Position numbers and translations under genes: made by a program. 64,000 bases of DNA from Symbiodinium kawagutii (Eukaryota; Sar; Dinophyceae; Suessiales; Symbiodiniaceae). The stretch is from assembly GCA_009767595.1 (NCBI GenBank), contig VSDK01001250.1:111584-175583 (forward strand), given 5' to 3'. The notes under the pieces were generated by a model. It made no database searches and was not told the DNA's origin. It was given only the letters and a program-made list of their open reading frames with translations. This document shows, one piece after another, positions 56,932 to 63,976 of the stretch (its first letter is position 1; each line of letters opens with the position of its first letter).

Positions 56932-57813
56932 TTACATTTTAATACCTTCATTTACCATTATGCCATTTGAAATGTGGGTAGTAGGGTGTATATGCCATAA
57001 ACCTTGACCCTCAAATTGTTTATAACTGTGCTGAATAATGGGGTTCCAGTCCTTAAAGTCTGATGTTATGGCATAACCATCCAGCGCACTAACAATGTCA
57101 TTTGGATTTCGTAGGTCAATTCGTCTCGGGTCTTGCTTTCCTTTTCTTCTAGGTTTTATTGTTGGTGTAGCATAGGTGGTTGTAGAAAATCTATTAGGTT
57201 GCTCTTCGTTAATCTTGTTTATAACAGCACTGGCAAGGGAATGACCTACCAGCCTAGAAACATCGGGATTATTCTTAAGTGCTTCCATAACATCTTTGTA
57301 TTTCTGAGTGTTTTCCGCGTTTCTAAAGGGCAACTTTGTAAAATTATCAATCCAGTCCTTCTCAAAATCTCCATCCTTCCCGCCTGTTCCACTTATATAC
57401 AAAGTGTTTCCTGTTCTATAAATCCCTGACGGGCTACGATAAGCATTTGTCAAACCTGCTCTATCTTCAATTTTGTTTTTGTTCTGAATGTTCCTTTCTT
57501 CTTTGTATAATGTTGTGTTCTGCCTGTATTTCTCATTGAAATTTTTAGCAAAATTATTCATTCTTTCATTTAAATCTTCTTGTTTCTTTTCAGTATCTTT
57601 TATAAATTCTTCTTTACCTAGTCTGACTAATTCATCAAATGCCACCTTACCAGTCTTTTTTGCTAGTTCTCTTAATTGGTCTCGTGTCAGTATATCTTCA
57701 ATTGCTTCACCTGCCAGTATCCTATTTAAGGTCTCTCTTCCATATTGTCGGATGACTTGTCTAATAGCATTACTTAATGCCATCCTACCAACTCCTGTAG
57801 CAAATCCAATCAT
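56932..57813 (-). CDS. class-3-lipase-like virion protein
   Basis: A 293-residue protein whose second half resembles alpha/beta-hydrolase lipases of class 3. The nucleophile elbow is GHSLAS at 190-195 (Ser192), preceded by the strand TLYISGTGG (137-145) expected near the oxyanion hole. D239 (NPNDIVSAL) and H262 (IIQHSYKQF) are candidates for the triad. The N-terminus (MIGFATGVGRMALSNAIRQV) is amphipathic or weakly hydrophobic and could contact membranes, followed by a charged helical region to about residue 110. Virion lipases can help a capsid cross an endosomal membrane; that role here is inference. It is divergently transcribed from the penton gene, 41 bp away. Confidence 0.7.
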   Translation of the reverse strand: MIGFATGVGRMALSNAIRQVIRQYGRETLNRILAGEAIEDILTRDQLRELAKKTGKVAFDELVRLGKEEFIKDTEKKQEDLNERMNNFAKNFNEKYRQNTTLYKEERNIQNKNKIEDRAGLTNAYRSPSGIYRTGNTLYISGTGGKDGDFEKDWIDNFTKLPFRNAENTQKYKDVMEALKNNPDVSRLVGHSLASAVINKINEEQPNRFSTTTYATPTIKPRRKGKQDPRRIDLRNPNDIVSALDGYAITSDFKDWNPIIQHSYKQFEGQGLWHIHPTTHISNGIMVNEGIKM

Positions 57814-57854
57814 AATTATATTATAAATAAGAAAATCTAAAATTTATTATATTT
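57814..57854. promoter_or_regulatory. 41-bp divergent promoter between lipase and penton
   Basis: The spacer between the two ATGs is almost entirely A/T. It holds TCTAA (57836-57840) on the plus strand, 19 nt before the penton ATG, and TATAATATAATT on the minus strand next to the lipase ATG. It is the switch point of the element's two transcription directions. Confidence 0.6.
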
Positions 57855-58712
57855 ATGAGTAATAAATTAGTATATAAGAAAATCTTTGTGAATTCAGCAT
57901 TTAGATTACCTCAATCAAAATCTAGTGCTGACTTTTCTATTGAACTAAACGAAAATATGGAATTGCCTGAAGGAACAAAATGCTGGATTACAGAAGTTTC
58001 ATTACCCACTTCGTTTAAGACAACTGAGGTAGGGTTTTATGAATATCTATATGTAATGGTTTTTGATGGTGATACACTGGTTAAAAACTTTAGAGTTTAT
58101 GTTGGTAATAAGGTGTATTTCGCCGAACAACTGGCGTTTGACCTAAATGAAGGTATGAATAGCAATACATCAGATTTATCTGCAGGTGGCATTTTTGTTT
58201 ATGCTTACAATTCTGCAACAAGAACTATAGAAATAAAAATTAAGGACGGCTTAAGTTATTCAATAAAAATCCCCACAGACTATGAGTTAAAAAACTATGT
58301 AAATGGTGTATGGGATACAGAGCAATCAAACTATGACAGTAGAGACCCAGTATCAATAAATTATTTATTAAGTAACTATGTTGAAACTTCACCATTGACT
58401 GTTTGGACTAGTTCATATTTAAATTTAGTTCCGTTCAGAGCACTTTACTTAACTTCACCTGAACTTTCAGATGGAAAATATGCATCACCTAATTCTTATT
58501 CATCATCAATCATTCGCAAAATACTGATAAATCAACAATTGGGAGGGGTTGTCAATGACGACCACGGAGGGGCTTTTTCTCAAGACTATTTAGATGTTGG
58601 TAATCGCAATTTAAGGAAATTGTCATTCAAAATTACAGACCAAACAGGTAAAGTAATGAATTTGTATGACATTCCAGTGGAATTTAGTATCCTTTTCTCT
58701 ACATCATACTAA
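57855..58712 (+). CDS. minor capsid (penton) protein
   Basis: A 285-residue protein matching the penton-type single-jelly-roll proteins of polinton-like viruses and virophages, which fill the capsid vertices as pentamers. The N-terminal signature is FVNSAFRLPQSKSSADFSIE (11-30), followed by ITEVSLPTSF. The C-terminus, RNLRKLSFKITDQTGKVMNL then PVEFSILF, is also typical. The length is as expected. It is the first gene of the rightward block and has the late-type TCTAA 19 nt upstream. The pattern match is by eye. No catalytic residues are expected. Confidence 0.82.
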   Translation: MSNKLVYKKIFVNSAFRLPQSKSSADFSIELNENMELPEGTKCWITEVSLPTSFKTTEVGFYEYLYVMVFDGDTLVKNFRVYVGNKVYFAEQLAFDLNEGMNSNTSDLSAGGIFVYAYNSATRTIEIKIKDGLSYSIKIPTDYELKNYVNGVWDTEQSNYDSRDPVSINYLLSNYVETSPLTVWTSSYLNLVPFRALYLTSPELSDGKYASPNSYSSSIIRKILINQQLGGVVNDDHGGAFSQDYLDVGNRNLRKLSFKITDQTGKVMNLYDIPVEFSILFSTSY

Positions 58713-58736
58713 TAAAACATATTTAAAGGTTTAATA

Positions 58737-58750
58737 ATATTATATAATAT
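58737..58750. repeat. 14-bp perfect AT palindrome before the GIY-YIG gene
   Basis: ATATTATATAATAT, ending 3 bp before the ATG at 58754. TTTAAAGGTTTAA at 58722-58734 is reminiscent of the early-type motif but is in the opposite sense. Confidence 0.5.
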
Positions 58751-58753
58751 CCT

Positions 58754-59449
58754 ATGCCATTGAAAGCAATAAATTATGATGAAACGCATTTCTATAGAAT
58801 TGTATGCAGAGATTTAGATATAAAAGAATGTTATGTAGGTCATACTACAGACTTTCATTCTAGAAAATGCCGACATAAATGTAATTGTTATAATACAAAT
58901 TCAGAACATTACAACCTATATGTTTATGAATTCATTAGGGAAAATGGAGGATGGGAAAACTGGGATATGATATTGATAAAAACTGAAAAGTGTAATAATG
59001 AAATGGAGGCAAGGTCTAAAGAAAGAGATTATATTGAAATGTTGAAGGCATCACTTAATTCAGTAAAAAGACCCTATGTATCAGAAGATGAAAAGAAAGA
59101 ATTGTATAAAGAATACTATGAAGAACATAGAGAAGAAATTTTAGAGCAAAAGAAGGATTACTACCAAGAGAATAGAGAAGCAAGGATGGAATACAAACAA
59201 GAATACTATGAAAGAGAAAGAGATAATATATTAGAAAGAAAAAGGGAAAAGAGATTGAAAAATATTGACGAAGAGAGACGAAGAGACAGAGAGCACTACC
59301 ATAAACATAAAGATAAATACCTAGCAAGATACAAAGAAAAAGTAGAATGTGAATGTGGCACTGTTGTTTCCAGAGGCTACCTGACAGAACATAAAAAAAC
59401 AAATAAGCACCAAAAATACTTACAAAGTCAAAACAACCCTCAAGAGTAA
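58754..59449 (+). CDS. GIY-YIG endonuclease-like protein with zinc-finger tail
   Basis: A 231-residue protein. The N-terminal 100 residues fit a GIY-YIG nuclease as found in giant viruses, virophages and mobile introns: FYRIVCRD (13-20) and CYVGHTT (26-32) are the two signature strands, R37/H41 lie in the following helix, E90 (ARSKERDYIE) is the likely metal ligand and N102 follows. Residues 111-195 are a long, highly charged helix (YYEEHREEILEQKKDYYQEN). The tail CECGTVVSRGYLTEHKKTNK (199-218, H219 next) is a finger-like motif close to that of the 85-aa protein, though with CxC rather than CxxC. It may act in recombination, homing or DNA repair. Confidence 0.78.
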   Translation: MPLKAINYDETHFYRIVCRDLDIKECYVGHTTDFHSRKCRHKCNCYNTNSEHYNLYVYEFIRENGGWENWDMILIKTEKCNNEMEARSKERDYIEMLKASLNSVKRPYVSEDEKKELYKEYYEEHREEILEQKKDYYQENREARMEYKQEYYERERDNILERKREKRLKNIDEERRRDREHYHKHKDKYLARYKEKVECECGTVVSRGYLTEHKKTNKHQKYLQSQNNPQE

Positions 59450-59519
59450 ATAAATATTCTATATATTTTCCTTAAAATTATATATAGAATATTAAAAGAT
59501 TTTTTATAGAATATTTTAT

Positions 59520-60185
59520 ATGAGTATAAAAGTGATTGATTTACAAGATGAAGTAGTAAAAGAAGAACGCGAAGCCTCGCGTAGCATACGCGAACCAACA
59601 CCTGAAACAGTCATTGAAGAAGTCGCCAAAGGCTCCTTGAACTCCAACTCTGTTGGAGTTGAAGCCAACAAAGAAGAAGTAATTGATACTTTTGCTAATA
59701 ACGAAGTTGTTAATGAAGTTGTCAATGAAGTTAATGAAGACGTAAAAGAAGAAGTAAAAGATAAACCAAAACGACAAACACAGAAGGATAGAATACAATG
59801 TCCTAAATGTTTTAAAGAAATGTCAGTTAAATCATACAAATATTCTCACGAAAAAAATTGTAAAGGGCGACTTCAAGACAGACCAGTTAAACCTCACGCT
59901 AATCCACGACCCAAAGCAAAACAACCACCAAAACCACCCCCAGAAGTGTATTATACAGATAGCAGTAGCGAAGAAGAAGTAATAGTAAGGAGAAAGAAAA
60001 AAACACACGAAGCAACGAGTGATAAACGAGTTCAGCAACCACAACAGACACCGCAACCTTCAAACCCATTGACAGATATTACTAATCATTACCAACTATT
60101 ACACCAACAAATGATACAACAAAAACAAGAAAAATACAACAGCCTTTGTAAGAACATTTTTGCACCAAGAGTTAAGAAACGATAA
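59520..60185 (+). CDS. acidic protein with C2HC finger and proline-rich region
   Basis: A 221-residue protein of unknown family. The first 80 residues are Glu/Val/Asn-rich with EVVNEVVNEVNEDVKEEVKD repeats. C94-x2-C97 with H110 and C114 (CPKCFKEMSVKSYKYSHEKN, then C) forms a possible zinc finger. Then come a Lys/Pro stretch (RPKAKQPPKPPPE) and a Gln/His-rich end. Two DNA hairpins lie within the coding sequence: one encodes ASRSIR (59574-59593) and one encodes NSNSVGVEA (59640-59660). They look inserted, as the surrounding acidic sequence continues on both sides. The finger and basic part suggest nucleic-acid binding. Confidence 0.65.
   Translation: MSIKVIDLQDEVVKEEREASRSIREPTPETVIEEVAKGSLNSNSVGVEANKEEVIDTFANNEVVNEVVNEVNEDVKEEVKDKPKRQTQKDRIQCPKCFKEMSVKSYKYSHEKNCKGRLQDRPVKPHANPRPKAKQPPKPPPEVYYTDSSSEEEVIVRRKKKTHEATSDKRVQQPQQTPQPSNPLTDITNHYQLLHQQMIQQKQEKYNSLCKNIFAPRVKKR
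59574..59593 (+). repeat. in-frame palindromic repeat, copy 1
   Basis: GCCTCGCGTAGCATACGCGA; the core CGCGTA-GCA-TACGCG folds into a perfect 6-bp stem. It is GC-rich in an AT-rich gene and encodes A-S-R-S-I-R. An 18-of-20 inverted copy lies at 63815-63834, and the two differences form one base pair of the stem. Confidence 0.7.
59640..59660 (+). repeat. in-frame hairpin within the 221-aa gene
   Basis: AACTCCAAC-TCT-GTTGGAGTT, a perfect 9-bp stem with a 3-base loop, extended imperfectly by GGCT upstream and AGCC downstream. It encodes part of NSNSVGVEA. It is about 50 bp from the first palindrome and may be another inserted palindromic unit. Confidence 0.6.
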
Positions 60186-60201
60186 TTGATTTAAATATTT
60201 A

Positions 60202-60206
60202 TCTAA
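60202..60206 (+). promoter_or_regulatory. TCTAA late-type promoter, fibre gene
   Basis: TATCTAAAATATTTATATTA before the ATG; TCTAA starts 18 nt upstream of 60220. Confidence 0.55.
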
Positions 60207-60219
60207 AATATTTATATTA

Positions 60220-62073
60220 ATGGTGAGTTTAGATGGAGGAACAGTTTTTAGAGGGACTGAATTTATTAAGTTAGAAATTACTGGTTCATCAAATCTAGCT
60301 ACTGAGGCATTTGTTAATACAGCAATTATCAATGGAGGTGGTGGAGGAACAGGAACAACAGACTTAACTAATTACTATAATAAATCTCAAGTAGATAATT
60401 TATTGATTAATAAATTGAATAAAGATAATCCCCAAGATATGTCAGGCACTTTGAGGATAGGACACGTAGCTGGGACATCTAAAATAATATTGAATGCAAT
60501 AGGTTCAGATAAGGATTTTTATGTTAGTGGTGATGCTGAAATCAACGGTTCTTTTTTAGCAACTTCAATTGACAGTAATAGTTTCGTTCAATGTAGTAAT
60601 GTTAATGTTAGCAATGATGTAAAAACAAATATTATTGATAGTTATGGAATTAGTGATGTAACATTGAAAAGAAATACTTTTGACATTTGTTATTTAAAAA
60701 ATGGCAGTTTGGAATTGAATAGTGGTATTAATTTAGTAGCACCGGCTCAAGTCCAAGCAAACACTTACAATTCATTTGATGACAGTAGCACTTTATATTT
60801 AAGGAATGGTGAAGAATTTATGAGATTTAGAAAGTTAGAAGATGACATTTTAGTTAGTAAAGATATTGAAGGCACTAATTTAAAAGTGAGTGGTAGCATT
60901 ACAACAAATGCTATAAATAGTGATGGGGATAATGATATTGTTATTACAAGGAATGGTATAGACTTATTATCAATAAAAACTAATGAAGTAGAAATCAATA
61001 ACAATAAGAATTTTGTATGCCATAATCAAATTAAATCATCTATTTATAATAGTTATGGTGATGAAAACACTACATTCAGAAGATATGGTGATGATTATTT
61101 GATATTTAATTCTGACCCTTCACCAGTAGCAATCCCATTAGTCCAAGTGCCAGATGGAAAAGGATTTGAAGCAGATAAGATTTTTATGAATGAAATTAGG
61201 AGCAGGTCATTAAGTGCTAATATGAGATTTTATGGTGCTAATAGTGCTGGTAATGATAGAGTTAATTTTATGCAATGGACGAGAGCAAATGAAGAACTAA
61301 CATTTTATAGAAAAGTAAATATGGATACAGGAGCAGTTTTAGCTGGTGATGTTATAACAAGCAATGCTATTCACGGTGATGACTGTTTTGCTAATAGATT
61401 TAGAATTAGACATATGACAGAAGATACAACATTTGATGGTGCAACTGCTACTGAAGATGGTAGATTTACATTTATGGTTTATAGACATACTAACGAAGAT
61501 TTAAGAATATTAAGAGATGTATTGATTGATGCCGGTTATAAAATTCAATCTAATATTTATGATAGTAGTGGCAATAACGATGTAGTATTCCAAAGAGTAG
61601 GCATTCCTTATTTAAATTTAAAAAATAACTTAGTTGAAACAGTTAAGCAGTTAGCAGTTGTGACATCAGCAACCCAAGCAAAATTTGAAAAAGAGAATGG
61701 AAATTATACTATTATACACGGTGGCAATGCCATAGACAGTTACACTACCGAAGGCAACGCCCAGAGATTAAATATTAATTACTATTCAAAGGGTGATTTT
61801 ATGGTAGGTAATGATGTAACTCCTTCTGATTGTTCTATTAATAAATTTCCAGTAGCAGGTAAAGCATTAGCAGTAGCGGGTGTTATAAATACTGATACAG
61901 GTATTGAAACAGATGCTATTAATACAACAGGTGATAATAACTTAGTAATACAACAAAATGGAAATACCATATTATTCTATGATGTTGGTGATGCTACATA
62001 TCCTAATGGCATATTTAAATTTGATAAAGATGTAAGTATAATACTGGTAAATTTATCCAATGTAATACAATAA
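60220..62073 (+). CDS. fibre-like virion attachment protein, frameshifted at its 3' end
   Basis: A 617-residue protein with the look of a trimeric tail or vertex fibre. The N-terminal part has ATEAFVNTAI, a Gly run (GGGGGTGTTDL) and YYNKSQVDNLLINKL, as in phage fibre shafts. The rest has about six degenerate repeats with the pattern I(Y/N)xxGxxDxxxxRxGxxxL, for example INSDGDNDIVITRNGIDLL, IYNSYGDENTTFRRYGDDYL and IYDSSGNNDVVFQRVGIPYL, likely beta-helical. It ends at a TAA at 62071-62073, but the reading continues naturally in another frame (see 62040-62147) into the S74 domain. A one-base indel near 62036-62042 probably truncates it. Late-type TCTAA lies 18 nt upstream. It would bind the host cell surface. 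Confidence 0.75.
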   Translation: MVSLDGGTVFRGTEFIKLEITGSSNLATEAFVNTAIINGGGGGTGTTDLTNYYNKSQVDNLLINKLNKDNPQDMSGTLRIGHVAGTSKIILNAIGSDKDFYVSGDAEINGSFLATSIDSNSFVQCSNVNVSNDVKTNIIDSYGISDVTLKRNTFDICYLKNGSLELNSGINLVAPAQVQANTYNSFDDSSTLYLRNGEEFMRFRKLEDDILVSKDIEGTNLKVSGSITTNAINSDGDNDIVITRNGIDLLSIKTNEVEINNNKNFVCHNQIKSSIYNSYGDENTTFRRYGDDYLIFNSDPSPVAIPLVQVPDGKGFEADKIFMNEIRSRSLSANMRFYGANSAGNDRVNFMQWTRANEELTFYRKVNMDTGAVLAGDVITSNAIHGDDCFANRFRIRHMTEDTTFDGATATEDGRFTFMVYRHTNEDLRILRDVLIDAGYKIQSNIYDSSGNNDVVFQRVGIPYLNLKNNLVETVKQLAVVTSATQAKFEKENGNYTIIHGGNAIDSYTTEGNAQRLNINYYSKGDFMVGNDVTPSDCSINKFPVAGKALAVAGVINTDTGIETDAINTTGDNNLVIQQNGNTILFYDVGDATYPNGIFKFDKDVSIILVNLSNVIQ

Positions 62074-62600
62074 AGGCGCATATATTTGATACTCACGATA
62101 GTTTAGAACCCAACGACGTTTCGTTCAGGTATAATGGCTCTACTTATATGTTTTACGACCAGTCACTTGCTAATTTTCAAGTTAGAACAGATATAGCAAG
62201 TAATCAAGATATTACTTGTGTTGCTTTAACTGAAACATTTGATAAAAGATTAAAAGAAAACATTGACGACTTTCATTCAAATTGTAGTGAGATAATTAAA
62301 AAAATCAATGTTAAAAAATATAGATTTAAAGATGATAAGAAAAAGAAAACCAACATTGGTTTTATAGCAGATGAAGTTTTAGAGAATACACCAAGTGATA
62401 TTGAAAATATAGTAGATACTAAAAATGATTATTTGAGTATGAATTATGGCCGTATGTGCTGTTTGTTATGGAAGTGTTGCCAAGAACAGCAGGAGAAGAT
62501 AGAACATTTAGAAAGCAGTGTTTATGAACTACAAGAGGCATTAAAAGAGTTATCCAAACCAAAACCTAAAGCAAAGGCTAAATCTAAATCTAAGGAATAA
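62040..62600 (+). CDS. S74-type intramolecular chaperone domain, C-terminal part of the fibre, out of frame
   Basis: From an ATG at 62148 this frame encodes 150 residues, but it is open and protein-like upstream to about 62040 (HIFDTHDSLEPNDVSFRYNG), so it is best read as the missing C-terminus of the preceding fibre. In the numbering from 62148, FDKRLKENI (31-39), a Y-x-F strand (58-60), GFIADEVLE (71-79) and LSMNYGRM (96-103) match the S74 peptidase/chaperone family, followed by a coiled coil (QEQQEKIEHLESSVYELQE) and a Lys-rich tail. S74 domains trimerise fibres and then cleave themselves at a Ser in S-D-x-R-x-K; here that position is Phe31. Whether it is made separately, by frameshifting, or not at all is open. 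Confidence 0.75.
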   Translation, partial: NTGKFIQCNTIKAHIFDTHDSLEPNDVSFRYNGSTYMFYDQSLANFQVRTDIASNQDITCVALTETFDKRLKENIDDFHSNCSEIIKKINVKKYRFKDDKKKKTNIGFIADEVLENTPSDIENIVDTKNDYLSMNYGRMCCLLWKCCQEQQEKIEHLESSVYELQEALKELSKPKPKAKAKSKSKE

Positions 62601-62616
62601 AAATAATATATTATAA

Positions 62617-62621
62617 TCTAA
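62617..62621 (+). promoter_or_regulatory. TCTAA near the small 77-aa gene
   Basis: ATAATCTAATAAT directly before the ATG at 62626. The spacing is only 9 nt, shorter than at the structural genes, so its role is less certain. Confidence 0.35.
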
Positions 62622-62625
62622 TAAT

Positions 62626-62859
62626 ATGGGTTCTTATTTTAATAAAGAAAGTAAAAAAGAAAATGAATTCATTAACAAAATAAAAAATTATAATGTCAAT
62701 AGTGATGAAATAAATAATGAAATAGAAATTAATAAGATAGTATTAGTTAAATGCCTTAAGGAAATAATTGAAGAAATGGAAGAACTACAAAGCAAAGATA
62801 AACAAAGATTTCACCTTGTTAGTCCTAAATTAGATTTTTGCAGTTTTTCATTGTTATAA
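62626..62859 (+). CDS. hypothetical small protein, 77 aa
   Basis: It begins MGSYFNKESKKENEFINKIK. The Met-Gly start could allow N-myristoylation. The body is an acidic/basic helix (EIEINKIVLVKCLKEIIEEM) with coiled-coil character. No family is recognised. It is convergent with the ATPase gene, with 32 bp between the stops. Confidence 0.6.
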   Translation: MGSYFNKESKKENEFINKIKNYNVNSDEINNEIEINKIVLVKCLKEIIEEMEELQSKDKQRFHLVSPKLDFCSFSLL

Positions 62860-62863
62860 TTTA

Positions 62864-62888
62864 ATAATATTATGCTAAATAATATTAT
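62864..62888. terminator. hairpin between convergent genes
   Basis: A 10-bp perfect stem (ATAATATTA arms, loop GCTAA) in the 32-bp space between the stops of the 77-aa gene and the ATPase gene. It could end transcription from both sides. The stem is purely A/T. Confidence 0.4.
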
Positions 62889-62891
62889 ATA

Positions 62892-63665
62892 TTAAACAAT
62901 ACTTGAATTATCAATATGTATAGCCTTTTCTAATCTCACCATAAAGATTTTATTAACATCTGCTTCTCTTAGTTTTACAAATAAAAAACTATATGGTTCT
63001 TCAGTTGCTAGTTTGTAAATGTCATAGACTGTTTTCTTATCAACTAATGCAGATTGCTCTTGGACGAAGGCATCAACTTCAGCCATATTTTTTAACTTAA
63101 AAATATACAATGATGATGTATTTAATCTAACTATCGGTGCTAATGCATTATATTTTTGTGAAGCAGTGATGACACTTAAACCAAAATGTCTAGATTTAGT
63201 GTATAAACCGTGAAGGACTTTACTATATCTCATAAATGTTTTGTCTTCTGCGAAGTCATCAATTATAAGAAGGCAACTAAATAATTTATTCATTTTTATC
63301 TTCTTTTGGTATTCTATTACCTTATGTTGTGTGTCAATGATGTGTTCTAATGCAGAAGGATTGTATTCATCAAATAAATACTGTTCTTTTTTGTTATCTA
63401 CTTTTAAATCTTTCTCAATGTATTTTATGATTTCTTTGTAGGCTTCATCAATGTGAGCCGTTGGACTGACGACCCAAATTCTCTCAAAGCATCCCTTATA
63501 AATTTTCAACACTAAGTTTTGTATGAGGATACCTTTACCGCCCTGAGATGCAGAAACAATGATGCTTCTAAATGGCAGTTTGTCTGCTTGAGGGTATGGC
63601 GATTGCTTGAATTCATATTGCTTTACATTGATTGGTGCAATTTTTGGTGGCTCAAGATTAGGCAT
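62892..63665 (-). CDS. A32/FtsK-like DNA-packaging ATPase
   Basis: A 257-residue ATPase that would pump the genome into capsids. The order of motifs matches packaging ATPases of polinton-like viruses, virophages and large DNA viruses: a Walker A-like SASQGGKG (38-45), strand RIWVVSPTA, Walker B CLLIIDDF (131-138), then SRHFGLSVITASQKYNALAP (158-177) and VRLNTSSLYIFK with sensor and arginine-finger features. The Walker A is unusual: Gly instead of Ser/Thr follows the Lys, and the first Gly is Ser. The size is normal. TCTAA lies 21 nt upstream of the ATG. The start at 63665 is the only upstream Met. Confidence 0.85.
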   Translation of the reverse strand: MPNLEPPKIAPINVKQYEFKQSPYPQADKLPFRSIIVSASQGGKGILIQNLVLKIYKGCFERIWVVSPTAHIDEAYKEIIKYIEKDLKVDNKKEQYLFDEYNPSALEHIIDTQHKVIEYQKKIKMNKLFSCLLIIDDFAEDKTFMRYSKVLHGLYTKSRHFGLSVITASQKYNALAPIVRLNTSSLYIFKLKNMAEVDAFVQEQSALVDKKTVYDIYKLATEEPYSFLFVKLREADVNKIFMVRLEKAIHIDNSSIV

Positions 63666-63681
63666 AGTTATTATAATATAT

Positions 63682-63686
63682 TTAGA
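63682..63686 (-). promoter_or_regulatory. TCTAA late-type promoter, ATPase gene
   Basis: TTTCTAAATATATTATAATA on the coding strand; TCTAA begins 21 nt before the ATG at 63665. Confidence 0.55.
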
Positions 63687-63780
63687 AATTAAAATATATT
63701 ATTATTTATTGATGGGACTTTACACACAGCACAGAATAGAGACAGAAGTGGGTAAAGGGCATTAATCCAGCATATGACTG

Positions 63781-63927
63781 TTAATTAGTTTGTTTTTCAT
63801 CCCCTAAGTGAGCGTCGCGAATGCTTCGCGAGGCTCTACCGAGCGTCCAGTGATACTTTACCCCAATCTCAGCAATAGAAGATGTTTTGAATTCATTTTT
63901 TGTAGCAGTTGTGACAAATCGCCCTGA
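63781..63927 (-). pseudogene. protein-like frame without a start codon
   Basis: The minus strand carries an open frame of about 48 codons ending in a TAA at 63781-63783. It reads RFVTTATKNEFKTSSIAEIG, then VKYHWTLGRASRSIRDAHLG. It has good residue balance but no ATG or plausible start; upstream it runs into an AT hairpin and a TAG. The ASRSIR part is encoded by the palindromic repeat found in the 221-aa gene, in the same frame. It may be the remnant of a gene that lost its 5' end, or a short exon-like leftover. The function is unknown. Confidence 0.35.
63815..63834 (-). repeat. in-frame palindromic repeat, copy 2
   Basis: On the minus strand GCCTCGCGAAGCATTCGCGA; stem CGCGAA-GCA-TTCGCG. Compared with 59574-59593, one stem pair is T:A there and A:T here. 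Both versions keep the stem and encode A-S-R-S-I-R in the frame described above. Confidence 0.7.
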
Positions 63928-63928
63928 G

Positions 63929-63961
63929 TTAGATAATAATAATATTTTTATTATTATCTAA
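63929..63961. promoter_or_regulatory. 14-bp hairpin carrying the shared GTTAGATAATAATAAT arm
   Basis: TTAGATAATAATAA and TTATTATTATCTAA pair perfectly across a 5-base loop. The arm, with its preceding G, is identical over 16 bp to 56664-56679. The TCTAA at 63957-63961 lies 20 nt before the ATG at 63977. Confidence 0.55.
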
Positions 63962-63976
63962 TTATTTTTAATAATA

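Noticed and set aside
59055..59402. A minus-strand 115-codon hydrophobic frame opposite the GIY-YIG gene
   Set aside because: The antisense of a Glu/Lys-rich coiled coil reads as Phe/Leu/Ser. It has no independent support.
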